From Hyaloscypha bicolor E (Eukaryota; Ascomycota; Leotiomycetes; Helotiales; Hyaloscyphaceae): a stretch of DNA of 64,000 bases. A program made the translations under genes and the position numbers. Under the pieces are notes generated by a model that was not told where the DNA came from, searched no databases, and was given only the letters and a program-made list of their open reading frames with translations. Where the stretch lies: NCBI RefSeq assembly GCF_002865645.1, contig NW_020194619.1, positions 1,896,442-1,960,441 of the forward strand, in the 5' to 3' direction. Of the stretch, positions 23,841 to 37,998 are shown piece by piece (position 1 is the stretch's first letter; each line of letters begins with the position of its first letter).

Positions 23841-24399
23841 TAGCTCTCCCCTATTATTCGTAATTATTCCCTAATTATAGCAAAGAATATACCAAGCCCG
23901 TATAAGTATAAAGCCTAATAGAACCTGGAAACCCAAATAGTTTCTAAAGGAACTTATAGCCTATACTTAAGACCCTCTCCACTCTTTCTATTTCTTCATT
24001 TTTCCCCGAGAAAAGAATACAAACGCAGTAATAATAGTTATAACGGAATTATATATATCTTCCATAACTAGTAGAAGCTCGTAATAAAAGGAAAAAGCTA
24101 TATCCTAGTAACTACAAAGAAATAATATTAGCTTTACCCCTTCCTATATCCGAGATACCTAACCCTTCTCTTCTTTTCTTCCTAGATAAGTATCCTAGTA
24201 TAGTATTCTTATTTTCTGGTCCTTTATATATCCTTAATTCTCTTATTTCCCTTCTCTAAAGACACTACTATCTCTAATATAGTAAAGCTAAGTACCTTGC
24301 CTTCTAGTTTTCCTCTCTGTTTTATTTAATATTTCGTCTAATTCCCTTGCTTCTTTTATAATAGTACTATCTTTATATGAATTATCCGTAAATTACCTT

Positions 24400-27060
24400 T
24401 ATATAACTATTTCCAAAAGAGGAAAACCCCGTAATAAATATTAGATAAACTTCTCTATTATAAAAAGGCCTTTTCTCCTCGTTTCTAATAACTTCCTCCT
24501 TCTTTTAATAATAACCTTAACCTCCTTTACTCTTTATTTATATCTAATCTCTATATCTATTAATTATTATATCTGCCTTTTCTAGTACTATTAGATTCTC
24601 GGGAACTAAAGAGATTAATAAACCCGCCCCTAGTTATACTTCCCATAATATAATACCTAATACTCTTTTCCTAATAATAATTGAAAATAGTATTATTTAG
24701 CTAAATATATAGCAAGTATATCTTTAATTATTACTATATAATTTCCTATTTATAATTTTTCTCTTTAAATAAATCTTGAATTACTATTTTAATTACTATA
24801 TTATTCCTACTATTATTATTAGTTACTTTAAAAAGTTCTATTTTCCTAATATCCGAGATAATAATATTAATAAGCTTACTAATAGTAATTATACTTATTT
24901 CTATACTTAAGAACTTAAAGCTATAACTACTATAGGCTTTAAAGTTATATATACTAATACTCAAGCCTATATAAGCTACTAAGAGAACAAGTTCTACTTT
25001 AATAAATACTACTAATATTACTTTCTTAATTCTAGCTATAGTAAATATCTCTAGAAATATAATTCTTATAAATATTCTTTTTATATAACTTGCCTCTTTC
25101 TAATTCTACTTAGATTCAAGTACTAATAGTAATAGATTCTAACTAGAAAAACAAGCCTTTAGTTCCTTAGTCCCTTAAGGTTCTTTTTTTACTAAATCCT
25201 AGCTATTATAAAGATATAAGAGTAATAAATCTTATAAATAGTATATCTAAATACTCTCTAGTTTATTATTCCTAAAAAAAGCTAGTATTTTAGTAACAAA
25301 AATTAATAGTTAGTATTAAGCTTCAAAATAATATTACGTATTAATTCTATATTTTTTTTGGCTTTATTAACTTTTTCTTATAAAATCCCGGATATAGCTA
25401 TTATATATATAAATAAATATCTTATAATTTTTTTTCTTTTCTTATTTTTCTCTAATTTCCTTTAACTAGTAATATAATATTTTCTTCCCTTTTCTAATTC
25501 TTGCTTTATCTAGCTTTCTTTCTTATAATAATCTCTTATAAAATACTTTCTTTCTCTAGAAAACCGAACTTTCCTTTATATATATTAGGTAATAGATATA
25601 AAACTATAATATTTACAAAATTATTAAAATTATTAACTTTTTTCTAAATAAAGAATATTTTATTACCTCTTTCCTAATATCTAATATTTCTCTTCTAATA
25701 TTTAAGAATAGGCTATTAAGTATTATTTCCTTATTTCCTAGTTCTTTATATATTTCTAATTCTTTTTTCCTTTTTTCTTAAAGAATTACTTATTCTTTTT
25801 ATAATAAGTCAAGAAAATATCTTTCTAGCTTTTTTCTTTTATCTAATACTTATTTAATATTCTTTTTTACTTCTTTTTAGAATAGCCTATTTTCTTTCCT
25901 ATATAACTTTTTTATATTATTTCTTGCTTTCTGCTATATTTATTTCATTCTTTAATTCTTTTAAATTACTTTTCTTATAATATAATTCCCATATTCTTTT
26001 ACTTTATTTTTCTTCCTATAATAACTTCTTCTTCTAAATATCTTTATTTATATCCGGCCTTTATATCTATTAATTATTCTTGCTATTTCCTTACTATTTA
26101 AGCTCTTCTTTCTAATATCCCGTTTACTATAGCTAACCCTAATAATACTTCCCTTATTATTTTACTAGCTTATAAGCCGCCTATAAAAATAAATAATAAT
26201 ATTATAATACTAAATAAGTAGATAATATATTTCTTTTTATTTTCGTATAATTCTCCTTTTATAATTTTCCTTTTCTAATAGATCTTGTTTTATATATCTA
26301 TAGACCTTATTCTAGCCCCTAGTACTTATTTTAAAGCTAATTATATCCTTTATAACTATAATAATAAGTACTCTTTTATAGATAGTAATTATAATTTATC
26401 TAATACTTAAGAACTCAATATAGTAATTATATAGGGCTTTAAAGTTAATTAATTTAATAATAAAGCCTATATAAGATACTAAAATATTACTAAGTTCTAA
26501 TACTTTAAAGTTTACTACTAATATCTTTCCTATATTAGTACTTATATTAATTATCTTTAAATATATTATGAAAATAAATATTCTTTTTATATAACTTTTT
26601 TCCCCCAAATCCTACTTAAATCCAAGTCTTAATAATAATAGATCCTGATTTCTAATTCTTATATATTAGTATTTAGTAAAAGTAATCTCTTTTTCTATTA
26701 AGTCCCGGTTATTATAAAGATATAAGAGCTTTAAATATAGCTAATAGAATAGAACTAAATAAGAATATTATTTCTAATTACCTCTCGCTTTATTATTCTT
26801 AAGGATTTAGGGCTATAGGTTAAGAAACATATAGTATTTTCTAGTAATTAAATATATTAATCTTTTATTTACTAGTATTCTTTATTAATTTTTCCCTATA
26901 AAATCCTATTTATAAGTATTATATATATAAATAAATACTTATATATTAATCCCAAATTCCTCTTTTTTCTTATTTTTTCCTAATCTTAATTAACTAGTAA
27001 TATAATATCTCTATTTCTTTTCTAATTCCCTTATTATCCTCAAGATTTCCAAATTATAAT
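24400..27060. repeat. Diverged tandem duplication of a 1.5 kb unit
   Basis: Landmarks recur at an offset of about 1500-1530 bases: AGCCTATATAAGMTAC at 24964 and 26464, the CTATAAATAAATAnTTA stretch at about 25415 and 26935, and AACTAGTAATATAATAT at 25463 and 26992. The plus strand is pyrimidine-rich throughout, so any coding was probably on the minus strand and Lys/Glu-rich. No frame survives. Confidence 0.5.
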
Positions 27061-27918
27061 AAAATATAAGAAATATTTTTCTATATAAAAAAAATACTTA
27101 ATTTATATATATTTGTTTTTCTTAATAGTATTTCTTTTTTGCTTTTCCTTATTCTCTTTTTTAAGGCCTAATAATTACTATAAAACTAGCCCTAGCCAAA
27201 ATATAAGTTTAATTTTCTTTTCTTATAATCTTTTCTTTTCTTTTCTATTACTTTTACCGAGTTATAATCTGGTTTTTCTAGTCCAAATTAATATTCTTTT
27301 TCTCTAAAATATTAATCTCTTCTCCCGGAAATATTACTGTCTTATAAGTACCGGGTTTCCCTTAAACTAGGCTATAGATCTGCTCTAATACTTCTTTATT
27401 TTAATAATATAAATTATATAAGGTTTCTAGAATAGTATTATAAAAGATAAATTTCTTAAAATAACTTATAATTATAGTTCCTGCTTAGAGAATACTATCT
27501 AGTTCTATAATTATAAAAGTACTAATTACCTTACTAGCCCTAAAAATCCTAAATAGTCTTTTCTAGTAATAATAAAGCTTTAATAAAGAATCGTTTTCTA
27601 GCCTAATATTATAAAGAAAAATAATATCCCTAATAAAGAAGTATTCGGATAGCCTTAAAATATAGGTATTATTAAATACTTCTTTCCTATATATCTAATA
27701 ATAGTATATTACTAAGAGTACTTTATTTAGGTTTATATCTCTTTACTTAAGCTATTATATATATATAATAAGTAAGTTAGATATAAAAGAAACTTTATAT
27801 TATAGTAATATATTTCAAGTTAGATAGTTTAGATCTATTAGTAAAAGACTTTCTTAATTTCCTTTAAAATAAAAGAGTATATAACTAGTAATAACTTTAG
27901 CTATTATTTAATTAGCCT

Positions 27919-28946
27919 CAGGCTCGGTAATAATTACTGAGTAATCGATTAGTAATCAATTATATATACTATTAATTAGCTATTAATTATAATCGATTAG
28001 TAATTAATTACTAAATAATTATTACCCTATATCCCACAAAAGCTAAGTACTAAATTTTTAGTACCTATAGCCTATAATTTAGTAATTATAGCCCTAAAAT
28101 TTAGTAATAAGCAGCCTATAATTATAGGGCTTCCTTTTTCTCGTAATTACAAGTCTTAAAGCTTACTTCTTACTTTCTCTCTCTACTTATTGCTTTTTAC
28201 TTTTATATACTCGCCCTCTTAACCCCTCCTTTATTAAAAGTTGCTAAGCTTATAGGCCCAAGGCAGCTAGTATATAGGAGGGCTAGTGGGAGACTAGTGG
28301 ATTTGTACTATATTAAGGGGCCTTTCCCTGCCTTTAATAATAAGAACCAAGGCTTTTAATTACTTAAATTTAATATCCCCTAATTTCCCCTTTTACTTTT
28401 ATACTTTTATATATAGAGAGAAAGAGAAGAATTAAAGAGAGAGTAAATACTGAGAGAAAAGAAAGGAGGGGCAGTAATATATAAGTGCGGCCGATTTTTG
28501 GTAGGGTAAATCGTAATAGACTCCCTTACTAGTATAGACTATATTTTACCGGATACAGGAATAGCTATTAATATTATCTTAATAGTACTAATGAGTAATA
28601 GGCTAGAGGGAGTCTTTTTAGGGGCTTATTATATAATAAGCTACCTAGAATAAGGAATAGCTTAAAGCCGAGATAAGATATAGAAGTACCTTAAGTACTA
28701 GAAAAGAAGTAGAGTTCTAGATACTTTCTTTAAATAAGTAAATAAGAGAGAGCCTTACCTTTATTATATATAGTATAGTACTTTACTAAACTCCTGGATC
28801 TTCTGGTATTAGAAAAGAAGTAAAATTATATATATATAGGGATTAGCTCACTAAATAATTAATTATACTATTAATATAATTAATATCTTATAATTATAGT
28901 ATTAATTATTATTAATAGTATAAAACGCCAATTATTACCGAGCCTA
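27919..28946. mobile_element. 1.0 kb non-autonomous TIR element with 10 bp target duplication
   Basis: The termini are GGCTCGGTAATAATT and its complement (left one preceded by two extra bases, CA). Flanking copies of taattagcct (27909-27918 and 28947-28956) are identical over 10 bp. A 9-10 bp duplication is characteristic of Mutator-like elements. The interior has no coding sequence, so it is most likely a miniature derivative. Confidence 0.6.
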
Positions 28947-31101
28947 ATTAGCCTAAAGTATAGCTAGAAGATAGAAAACCTAATTATTAATATTTCTTTT
29001 AGTAGCTTTAATTAGAGTAATAACTATAGGCTTATATCTCCTTTTAATTATTTTATTAGCTAGAGAATTAAAGGCAGAAATAATAATATAATAAATTCCA
29101 TATATTATTATAAGTTCTTTTATAATAGTATTATTATTCTCTGGTTTCCTATCTATAACTAGCTTTAGAAAAACTTTATATCTATAAATAATATCTTTAA
29201 AAATAAACCGGGTAATTAATTAAGTATTAGTATTCTTTAGTATTCTTTCTTTAACTTATCTTAAGCCTTTTTCTCTAGCTAGTACTAGCCTGTCTTTACC
29301 CGAATATAAAAGTATATAAACTATATCTAAAGCTACCTTATATTATAATACTTATACTTAAGTAAGATATAGCTTACTTTTTATTCTTATATAAGCCATA
29401 AATTAATATTACTTATAACTCTTAATATATATTTTAATATTTTTATATTATTTATTTTACTAAAAATAGTCTATAATTTTACAAGAAGTAGCCTCTCTAG
29501 GCTTATAACTCCTAATCTTATAAGTTATTATTTTAATATCTTTTTACTTTACTAAAAAGTTAATAACTTTTCTAGATATACCTTAATTTTGCCTAAAAAG
29601 TATCTTATTTCATATAAGAAACTTAATAGTATTATTCTTAAATAGCTAATATTTCGTAGTACTTTATTTAACTAGCTAAATAAGTATAGTAAGCTAGCAA
29701 GTATATTATTAGTAATATATGAAATAGAAGCCTTCTAAATAAAAGTTTACTTTAGGTTATTTCTTTATAATAATAATTAAATAAGAATAAATATTCTAGA
29801 TAAGTAATATTAAGTTAAATATATAAATAAATATAATTCTTAGAAAGAATAATTAGGTATCTATAAAGTCTTTAATATCTTCTTTCTTTTTCTTTTTCTT
29901 TACTTCCAGAATTATATATAATTAATATAATAAATTATTAGCTATTATATATTTCTTTTCTAATATATACTTAATATTAAAGTTAAATAGCTAGATCTAA
30001 GTAATTTATCTTATAAGTAATAATCCGAATAAGTCTAAAGTAGTACTATTAAGCTATATAACTAGAATATTTATATTAGTTTCTAAGAGGAACTTTATTT
30101 TATAAAGCTAGCTATAATATTTCTTAAATACCTTTAAAATTCCCCTATATTTATACTTTATAGTATTATAAGACGCCTTAACTTAACTCTAATAACCGCT
30201 CTTATATTATACGGGATAGTACTTTCTACTATACTAGCTAATCTATATTAAGACTATACCTTATCCGGTAAGACTAGTATTTATTATAAGAATAATTAAT
30301 CCGGTATCTAATAAGAAGTCTAGTATAACTAATATAGGAAAAGAGATTAAAAAAGTTTTAAGAATATCTATTATAAGCTAGTATTTATATATCTAGATAA
30401 ATACCTAATTTTTCCGGAAAAGTTTATAAATAGAGGCTATAATCTTAGTAAAGTAAGTAATCCAGATTTAATAATAAATACAAATACTAATAAAAGTATA
30501 GGCTTATATAATATTTTAAGAAGCTAGCTATTCCAGAATTTTAATAATTTTTATAGTTTCTAGTAATCTTCTTTTAAAAAAACAAATATAACTAATAATT
30601 TAAATACTATTTATATACTATTATAATTTTAGCCCGAATATAGTTAATCTAGTATACTCTAGTAATATAAGAACCTTATTTAAGTTCTAAATATATTCTT
30701 ATATAAAATTTTAAATACTAGACAAGTCTTTAGTATTATTATAAGTAATAGTAAGATCCCGGACTCTAATATTATTAAGGTAAGTTATATAAACTAATAG
30801 TATTAAATCTCGGAAAATATAATATATAATTTAAATAAACTAAATAACTAAATTCGTATTTCCTTAGAAAATTCTAGTATAATAAAGAAACCTATATAAA
30901 GTTATAAATCCCGTTATATTCCTATATTTCTTAGCTAAAGGAAGTTAATTATAACTCGAGAAGTAATTTACTAAACTCGTAATTATATAGCTAGTAAAGT
31001 ATTCCGAGAACTTATTTATATTCGGGAATAAGTTAGTATCTCTAATAGTAACCTTATTTACTTATAAAGCTACTTATATTATATAATACTTAGAGACCTT
31101 C

Positions 31102-33827
31102 TATTTCACCCGGTTTACTAATGCGAGCGATTTCCCAATCGGGGGCCCCGATTCCCGAATCGGATACTATAATTAGGAAATCGCAGGTTCTTTATAATTC
31201 GGGCGTCCTATTAAGGAATCGGGAGCCCGGATTCCCAATTACTCGATATTTCGGTATCGGGGCTAAAAGAGCTGAATTCCCCTTATTTACTAGCTTATTT
31301 AGCCCTATATTCTTTACTTTACTATACCTCATATTTTGATTTTATAGGCTATAGTTTAATATATTAATTTAAGATATTAAAGGAGATAATAATAGGGATA
31401 AAGACACTTCTCTAAAGCTCCCAAATATATATAGGGCCTCTGCTCTCTTACTCGTTATTTCCTAGATATAGTTTATAGTATAAGTACTAACTTTCTAAGT
31501 ATAAATACTAATTCTATATACTTCTCAATTAATTATCTTATTTCTAATATATTTCTTTTAATTCTTCATTTATCTCTATCCCTATATATGCCTCATTAGT
31601 ATATATATCGGCAAGTAGAGTAATATTTTAATATTATTACTATAGGGGCTCGTTCTTCTAGTACCCAGTTTTTACTCTCCCCTATTACTAAAGAGCCTAC
31701 TAATAATTAGTCTGCTAAAGACGAAGCTATATGGGATAAGAGGCTTGCTAAAGGGGGTAGTAAGAAAATTCTTATTACTAGGAAACTTATAGATATTAGA
31801 TAGTAGTTACAAAATCCGAAGGCTCTGCTTTCTAGTAGAAATAAAATAAAGAAACGCTACCAGGCTAATATTAAGTATAATTCCGCTCTCTATAAGCTTT
31901 AGGACAGCCAGATATATCGCAAGAAATACTATAATAATTAATATAGAGAGCTTATTTCCGCCCGGTATACTGTTTACTATAATAATACTTTTGAGATTCT
32001 TACTACTATTTATAAGAAATTAATATATCCTGGTTAGTACTCTCTAAAAGCTACTAATTTTTATACTAATTAAAAAATAGGCTCTAATACTATATTTGAA
32101 TATATATAGAAAATTTGGTATAGCCCGTCCTATAATAATTATATATAGATTAGTATATAATATACTTATTATAATAAAGAGAAGGTTTAAAAGAATAATA
32201 AGGAAGTATAGCTTATCTAATCTCATTATTCAGGCAAGCATATAGTTCTGAATTTTTCGTATAAGTATTCCCTAAGTTATATAATTTACTTCTATATTCC
32301 TATATTTCCTGTATTTCCTGCATTTTTAAGCTTTTCCTGCAATTTTCGCAATTCCTGTAATTTTCGTAAATTCCGAACTTTTTTATCTATACTTTATTAA
32401 TACTATTATTAATACTATTATAGTATAATCCGGATAGAGAATATATATGGATCTGGTAATTAAGATACTACTTTTCTAAGTTCGTCTGGATCTATAGGCT
32501 TAAGGCTAAAACTGCGGACGAAGCTATAGACGAGCTTATTAAATAGCTAAATAATAATAGATATATTTCCATTTTAGCCTATAATAATAGGGGCGAGTTT
32601 AAGGGAAAAGTAATTGAGATTTGCAAGAAGAGAGGGATAAAGATTATTTACAGATAAGCTTACTATCCTTAATCTCAAGGCTCTATTAAAATAGCTAATT
32701 AAATCTTTAAGAAACGATTACGGGCTATATAAGCGGATACTAGTATCTAATTATAGATATAGTTACTTCCTTTAATTATATAAATAATTAATACTATAGC
32801 TATATTAGCTCTTCCTAAGGGAAATATACTATATGAGGTCTAGTTTAGATGAAAGCTACCTACTAATTTCCTGGACTATAAGAAGAGCGCTTGCCGTATA
32901 TATATGGCCCTGGGAGATATAGGGGAAGAGGTTGAGAATAATAAGAATAGTAGTTCTGAGGGTAGAGAGGATAGCTTATTTATTAATAAGGAAGCAGAAT
33001 AAGAGAAAGCAGCTAAGGAGATAATTTTATCTGAACTAACTAAGAGAGTTACGGAGTATATAAGAAAACAGAGGGAGAATATAGTAAAGAGAGCGAATTC
33101 CAAAGCTCTTAAATATAATATTCAAGAGATTATAATTCTCTAGATCCCAAAGTAATACAGATTTGGTACGGAAATAGCTAGAATTCTAGTAAAAGTTCTG
33201 GAAAAGACTTTAAAGGTATATGATTTATAAGCCTTACTTTAAATAAAAGCTAATTAAAAATAGGGCTACCGTTTAGCTACTAAGTATAGCGAGCTTACTA
33301 CTCTCTGGCCATATAGTGCCCTTAATAAAATCACCTCCTAATTAACTTATCCTAAACTACCTACTACTGGTATAACCTATAAGAAAGACAAAATCACCTT
33401 CCCTAAAGCAGTAGTAAAGGAGAATAATTATAGTTCAATTGCGTTAGTTTAGAAGGCTAGAAGAGTATCTGAGAAAGTAAAGAAGAGAGTAGCTAAGGAG
33501 TAAGCACGTGAGAATAGAGCTAGAGAAGGAGGAGAATCAGGTAATTAAGTAAAGGGGAGGGTACTAAAAAGGGCTAAGGTAGCTATAAGAGTACCTAGAT
33601 ATAGTGGGAGGCATGAATAGTAAAGGGGAGGCATAGATAGTAAAGCTTAGTATAGGTGAAGTATCTTTAATATATCCTTATTTTGTTCCCGATACTGAAA
33701 TATTACCCGATTAGGAAATCGGGCTCCCGAATTATAAAGAACCTGCGATTTCCTAATTATAGTATCCGATTCGGGAATCGGGGCCCCCGATTGGGAAATC
33801 GCTCGTATTAGCGAACCGAGTAAAATA
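31102..33827 (+). mobile_element. Integrase-type TIR DNA transposon (Ginger-like), RIP-decayed
   Basis: Inverted repeats of about 140 bp at both ends are nearly identical over long runs (for example GCGATTTCCCAATCGGGGGC). A 4 bp duplication, cttc, flanks them (31098-31101 and 33828-33831). The plus strand encodes, through stops, one protein: a Lys-rich N-terminal part (about 31690-32190) and a retroviral-type integrase core (about 32470-32830). In it the second catalytic region reads NNRGEFKGK where D-N-G-x-E-F is usual, and the later QSQGS region lacks the acidic residue. Both changes (Asp to Asn, Glu to Lys) are G to A. Long TIRs, a 4 bp duplication and a gypsy-like integrase match the Ginger superfamily. 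I see no reverse transcriptase. Confidence 0.65.
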
Positions 33828-36800
33828 CTTCTTCTTTCCTACTAGAAAATAAGAATTCCTATAGGGCCCGTTATAGTATTTAAAAATCCCTATATCTAGT
33901 TATTCCCGTATAAGCTTATTAATTACTAGAACTAATACCCTTAGTACTAAAAAGCTAGGTTCTTACTAAGCTTTATATAAGATAATACGAATTTCTAATA
34001 ATAGAAATACTTCTGGTTTTAATAGCCCTGAATAACTAAAGTCCTAAGCTAAAGCCTTTTCTCTATTATCTAATATTATAAATAATAAATCTCTCTCCTT
34101 ATATAATAATTCGGGGCTAATTTCTAAGGCCTTTTTTCTTTTCTTTATTTAATACGAACCTGAAATAATATAAAAAAACTTCGGAATTAATTACTAAGAA
34201 AAATACCTAATTCCCGGTATACTAATATCCTTTCTTTCTTCTAGTATCTTCTTCTAATTATCTAGCTTTCCAGAAGCCAAGCTAGTACTCTTACTTAAGT
34301 CTACTAGCTAAATTTTCTTTATAATAGGTTTATATAGCCTATTAACTAATATTACTAGAGAAAGACTTTACTATTATATAAAAGAATAAGTATTAAATTA
34401 TAAAGAAATATAATAGTTTATATTTGTATATAAAGAAATATTATAAGAGGTATTTATTAAGGGCCCCGAATTAAATATATATATAATTCCCTCTCGAATT
34501 TCTAAAGAAAAAACAAAAATATCTCCTAAAGACTCTTTTTTTCTAGTACTAATATTTTCTTTAAAATCCTCTAGTTATTTAAAGAAAAGATATTCTCTTA
34601 AACCCAGTTCCGCGAATTAGATACTTTTATAACTTGGCTTATAAAAGATCTATTATTCCTAGTATTAAAGATAATTATATAGGTAGCTTCTAATTAGGTA
34701 TACTTAATAGTAAGATTAGTTTATAGAATAAAGAATTACCCGAAAATAAGTTAATAATTAGCTTCTTTAATAAAGAAGATCTGGGTATATAATAATATAT
34801 TTCTAACTTTAACTTAAATATTCTTATAAAATTCTTTAAAAGAATAATATTTCCTATTATAAGAGACTAAGATTAAGTAAGGGTTTCTTGTAATTATAAG
34901 ACTATAGTTATTTATAAGGCCTTAAGTTATAATATTAATTTCGGTACTAGTATTAATTATAGCCTTAACTTAAATAGCTCTATTAAGGCATATACTAAGC
35001 TTGGGTATAAATACTATATAATATAGGTTCTTTTTGCTTTTTTCTAGATTATAGGAAATAATAGTAATACTAGGGCTAGGTTCTAGTAAGTTATATTAAG
35101 GACTCTAGAAAACTAGCTTTAGAAAAGCCGGAAAGTTTAATAAGAGCTCTCGAGTTATAATATCTTCTATTTTCTAATTAAGGATCTTATTTAATAATAG
35201 CTCTAGCTTAGCCTTCTTCTAAAGTTCATTTACTAGATACTAGACCCTTAAGCAAGAATTAGGTAAAAGGCAAGTATAGGCTATAAGTAAAGCTATAGGC
35301 TTAATAGTAAAGTTCTTTAGAGAAATTAAGTATATAAAAATAGGCTATAGCTAGTCTAGTATAAGACTATCTTATTAAGTCTTTTCTTCTTTCTTATTTA
35401 TAGCTATAACAAATATTTATTTCTTATTTCTAAGGTATTATACTATAATAATATCGGTTTCTTTCTTTTAATAATTCTTTAATACCCGGTATTAATTATA
35501 ATTATTTTTTAGTTCTCTATATAGCTTATTATTCTTCTTTTTCTCTGCCCTAGAAATACTAACTATAATCTATTTATTTTTATTATTAGTCTAGATAAAA
35601 TCTCTTATTTTATTATTAGAATCCGTATATAGGTTATATTTCTTTATAGCTAAAAAGAGAGAAAAGATTTTAGTTTCCGGACTAGAATAGATATTCTAAT
35701 TTATATACTAAGAATATAGCTTAAGTTACTATATTCTATTAATCCCGGAAGTAAATTAGAATATTATATCTCCTAAACTTATAGGGCTAATATAGATTTA
35801 ATTTACTTAAATAAAATATATAATTCCTGCTATATAAAGAGCTAGTACTTCCGGATATTAAATAGACTAGTAAAAAGGAAAAGAATATAAGAAATAATAT
35901 CTAGTACTAGCTCTAGCAAGTCTTAATAGTTCTTATTAGGAAATAGGTAAATAAGACTAAGGGAATTAAGCTATATTTAGAGAGGCGGATTCTATAAATA
36001 CTATTTATATACCCGAGTTAGATATATTACTATCTAGAGAAAAGCCCTAAATACTATTAAGAAATAGTACTAATACTTATATAGCTTAAGTAAGTCTAGC
36101 TATATCTAATATAAGAACTTTAGTACTTATAAGCTATATACTAATAAATAACTAGTAATAGTCTAGTTCTATATAAATAGAAATAAGGCAAATAAGGTCT
36201 ATTTCTATAGTTATTTAAGCTTAGAGGCTATTAATAAGAATATTATAAAAGTAAGAATAGTCTTAGTAATAGGTTATTTCCTTATTAGCTTAATTTAACT
36301 TATAATACTTTATAGCTATTAAGACAAAAACCTTAAAATTTATTATATAAGAGATATTAAGCTTTATATTATACTTTTAAATAATCTTTTTATAAAGAAG
36401 TAAAGGAATTTCTTTAAGAAACTAAAGTATTTGGGTATAGCCTTTAAATAATTAATTATTTACTAAATACTAAGAAAGGGAAATATATTATTAATAAAAC
36501 TTTTATAGATTAACTTTATTAGTATAGCTCTTCTTTTTTAAGGCCTCTATAAACCCTCGGGTTCTTATTATTTAGTAAGTATTCTTTTCTTAATATTCCC
36601 GATATAAAATAATTCTAAAGGTAGCCTAATTATTTGAAACCCACTTTAGTATTATATAAATATACTATATAATAGTTATATAGTAATACTAGAGAAAGCA
36701 GGAAACTATAGCCGAACTAATAATATAATAGTCTTAGTACTAGCTTTTATATTAGTCCAGGAATTCAGTAATATTAGGCCCTTAAAAGTAGGGTATTTTA

Positions 36801-37699
36801 GGGATAGTAGCGGATACTATTATCTATATAAGATATATAATTTGAGTTTTATTAATAGAGAGGTCTACTAGTACTATAGGCAAGGCCGGGTTACTATTAT
36901 TCCGGAAGCAAGTAATAGTATCTATTTTAGTATCGGAAATAAAGCTAAAGGAATTAGTTATAGTAGAATCCAGATTACGGGTAAGAACTCGTATAATAAA
37001 GAAAGTAAGTAATAATAGTAATAAATATAGTTCTATAATTAGAAGTAAGGTAATCTTAGTAGCTTAAGTAATTAAAGTTAATAATATTATAAAGGGAAAT
37101 AGTAAGTTCTAATTTTATATTAACTACTTGATTTCCTAGAGAGATTATAATATATAAATAATTGCCTTGACCCTAAGAACCGGTCCTAAAGCTTTAGTAA
37201 AGGAGCTTTTTATATAAAATAAATAAGATATAAATTACCTGGCTATTTATATAAAGGAGGGCTAAATGCAAGGTTTTCTATTATTAATTCCCGAAGCTAT
37301 AACTTTAATATAGGCTAACTCTATATTAACTTCTTTAGAATAAGCTACTAGCTTCCCCGTAAAACAGGCTAGTATAAAGGAATCTCTATATCTCCTAATA
37401 ATTATATATATATTATAGATAAGTATAATAAAAAGGTTAGTAATTAAAAGATATAATAAAAGAAATAGTTTTATAAGCTAATTTATTTATAAGATTAGTA
37501 TAAAGAGATATACCTTTATAATTATAAATAGATAGAATTAATAGCCGACCGGCTAGTATTCTAACTTTAGAAAACTTGTATAATTAAAGCTAAAATATAT
37601 AAATATAACTAAAAGTAAATGTATTTTTAGAGTCTAGAGAATACTTATATAATCTAAAGATACCGGCTATTATAATTTAAATCTTCCCTAGATTGCTAA

Positions 37700-37998
37700 T
37701 ATAATAGGGATTTAATTATTATATGAATTTCGGACTATATATAGGTATTAGATACGTGAGTAGAAGTAAAAAGAATAAGAAGCTAAATAAGTAAAAGTAA
37801 TAATCTTAAGACTCTTAGTACTAGTAATAAAATAATATAAATAATTAAAAATAAGGGGCTTCAAAGATTAATATATTAGGAAGGCTAATTATATATATAG
37901 ATAGAGGTCTTATATAATTCCTTAAACTAGTACTAGTATATCTGGGAAGCAGAGCACGTAATAGTAGTTATAGGATAAGAGAAAAAAACTCTACTATA
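37700..37998. repeat. Right LTR of the 14.5 kb block
   Basis: Partner of 23541-23840. It is aligned from TATAATAGGG to CTCTACTATA and flanked on the right by gtaat. It is more strongly RIP-mutated than the left copy. Confidence 0.75.

Larger units (their letters stand above)
23541..37998. mobile_element. 14.5 kb LTR-bounded, RIP-decayed retroelement block
   Basis: Two direct repeats of about 300 bp (23541-23840 and 37700-37998) align along their whole length and differ mainly by transitions. They start T(G/A)T(G/A)AT(A/G)GGG and end C(T/C)ACTATA, fitting TG..CA ends after RIP, and share a 4 bp flank gtaa outside. The interior is extremely AT-rich with no intact frame. I could not recognise reverse transcriptase or protease in it with confidence; from about 36,900 to 37,650 the plus strand reads like a decayed coding region of unknown type. 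Nested inside are a 1.0 kb element (27919-28946) and a 2.7 kb TIR element (31102-33827). Confidence 0.65.

Noticed and set aside
27113..27307. Hydrophobic 64-codon frame that looks like a membrane protein
   Set aside because: It is a by-product of pyrimidine-rich, RIP-mutated DNA; Phe/Leu/Ser codons dominate by composition.
32044..33103. Minus-strand 60-75 codon frames inside the Ginger-like element
   Set aside because: They lie opposite the recognisable integrase reading and have composition-driven hydrophobic sequence.
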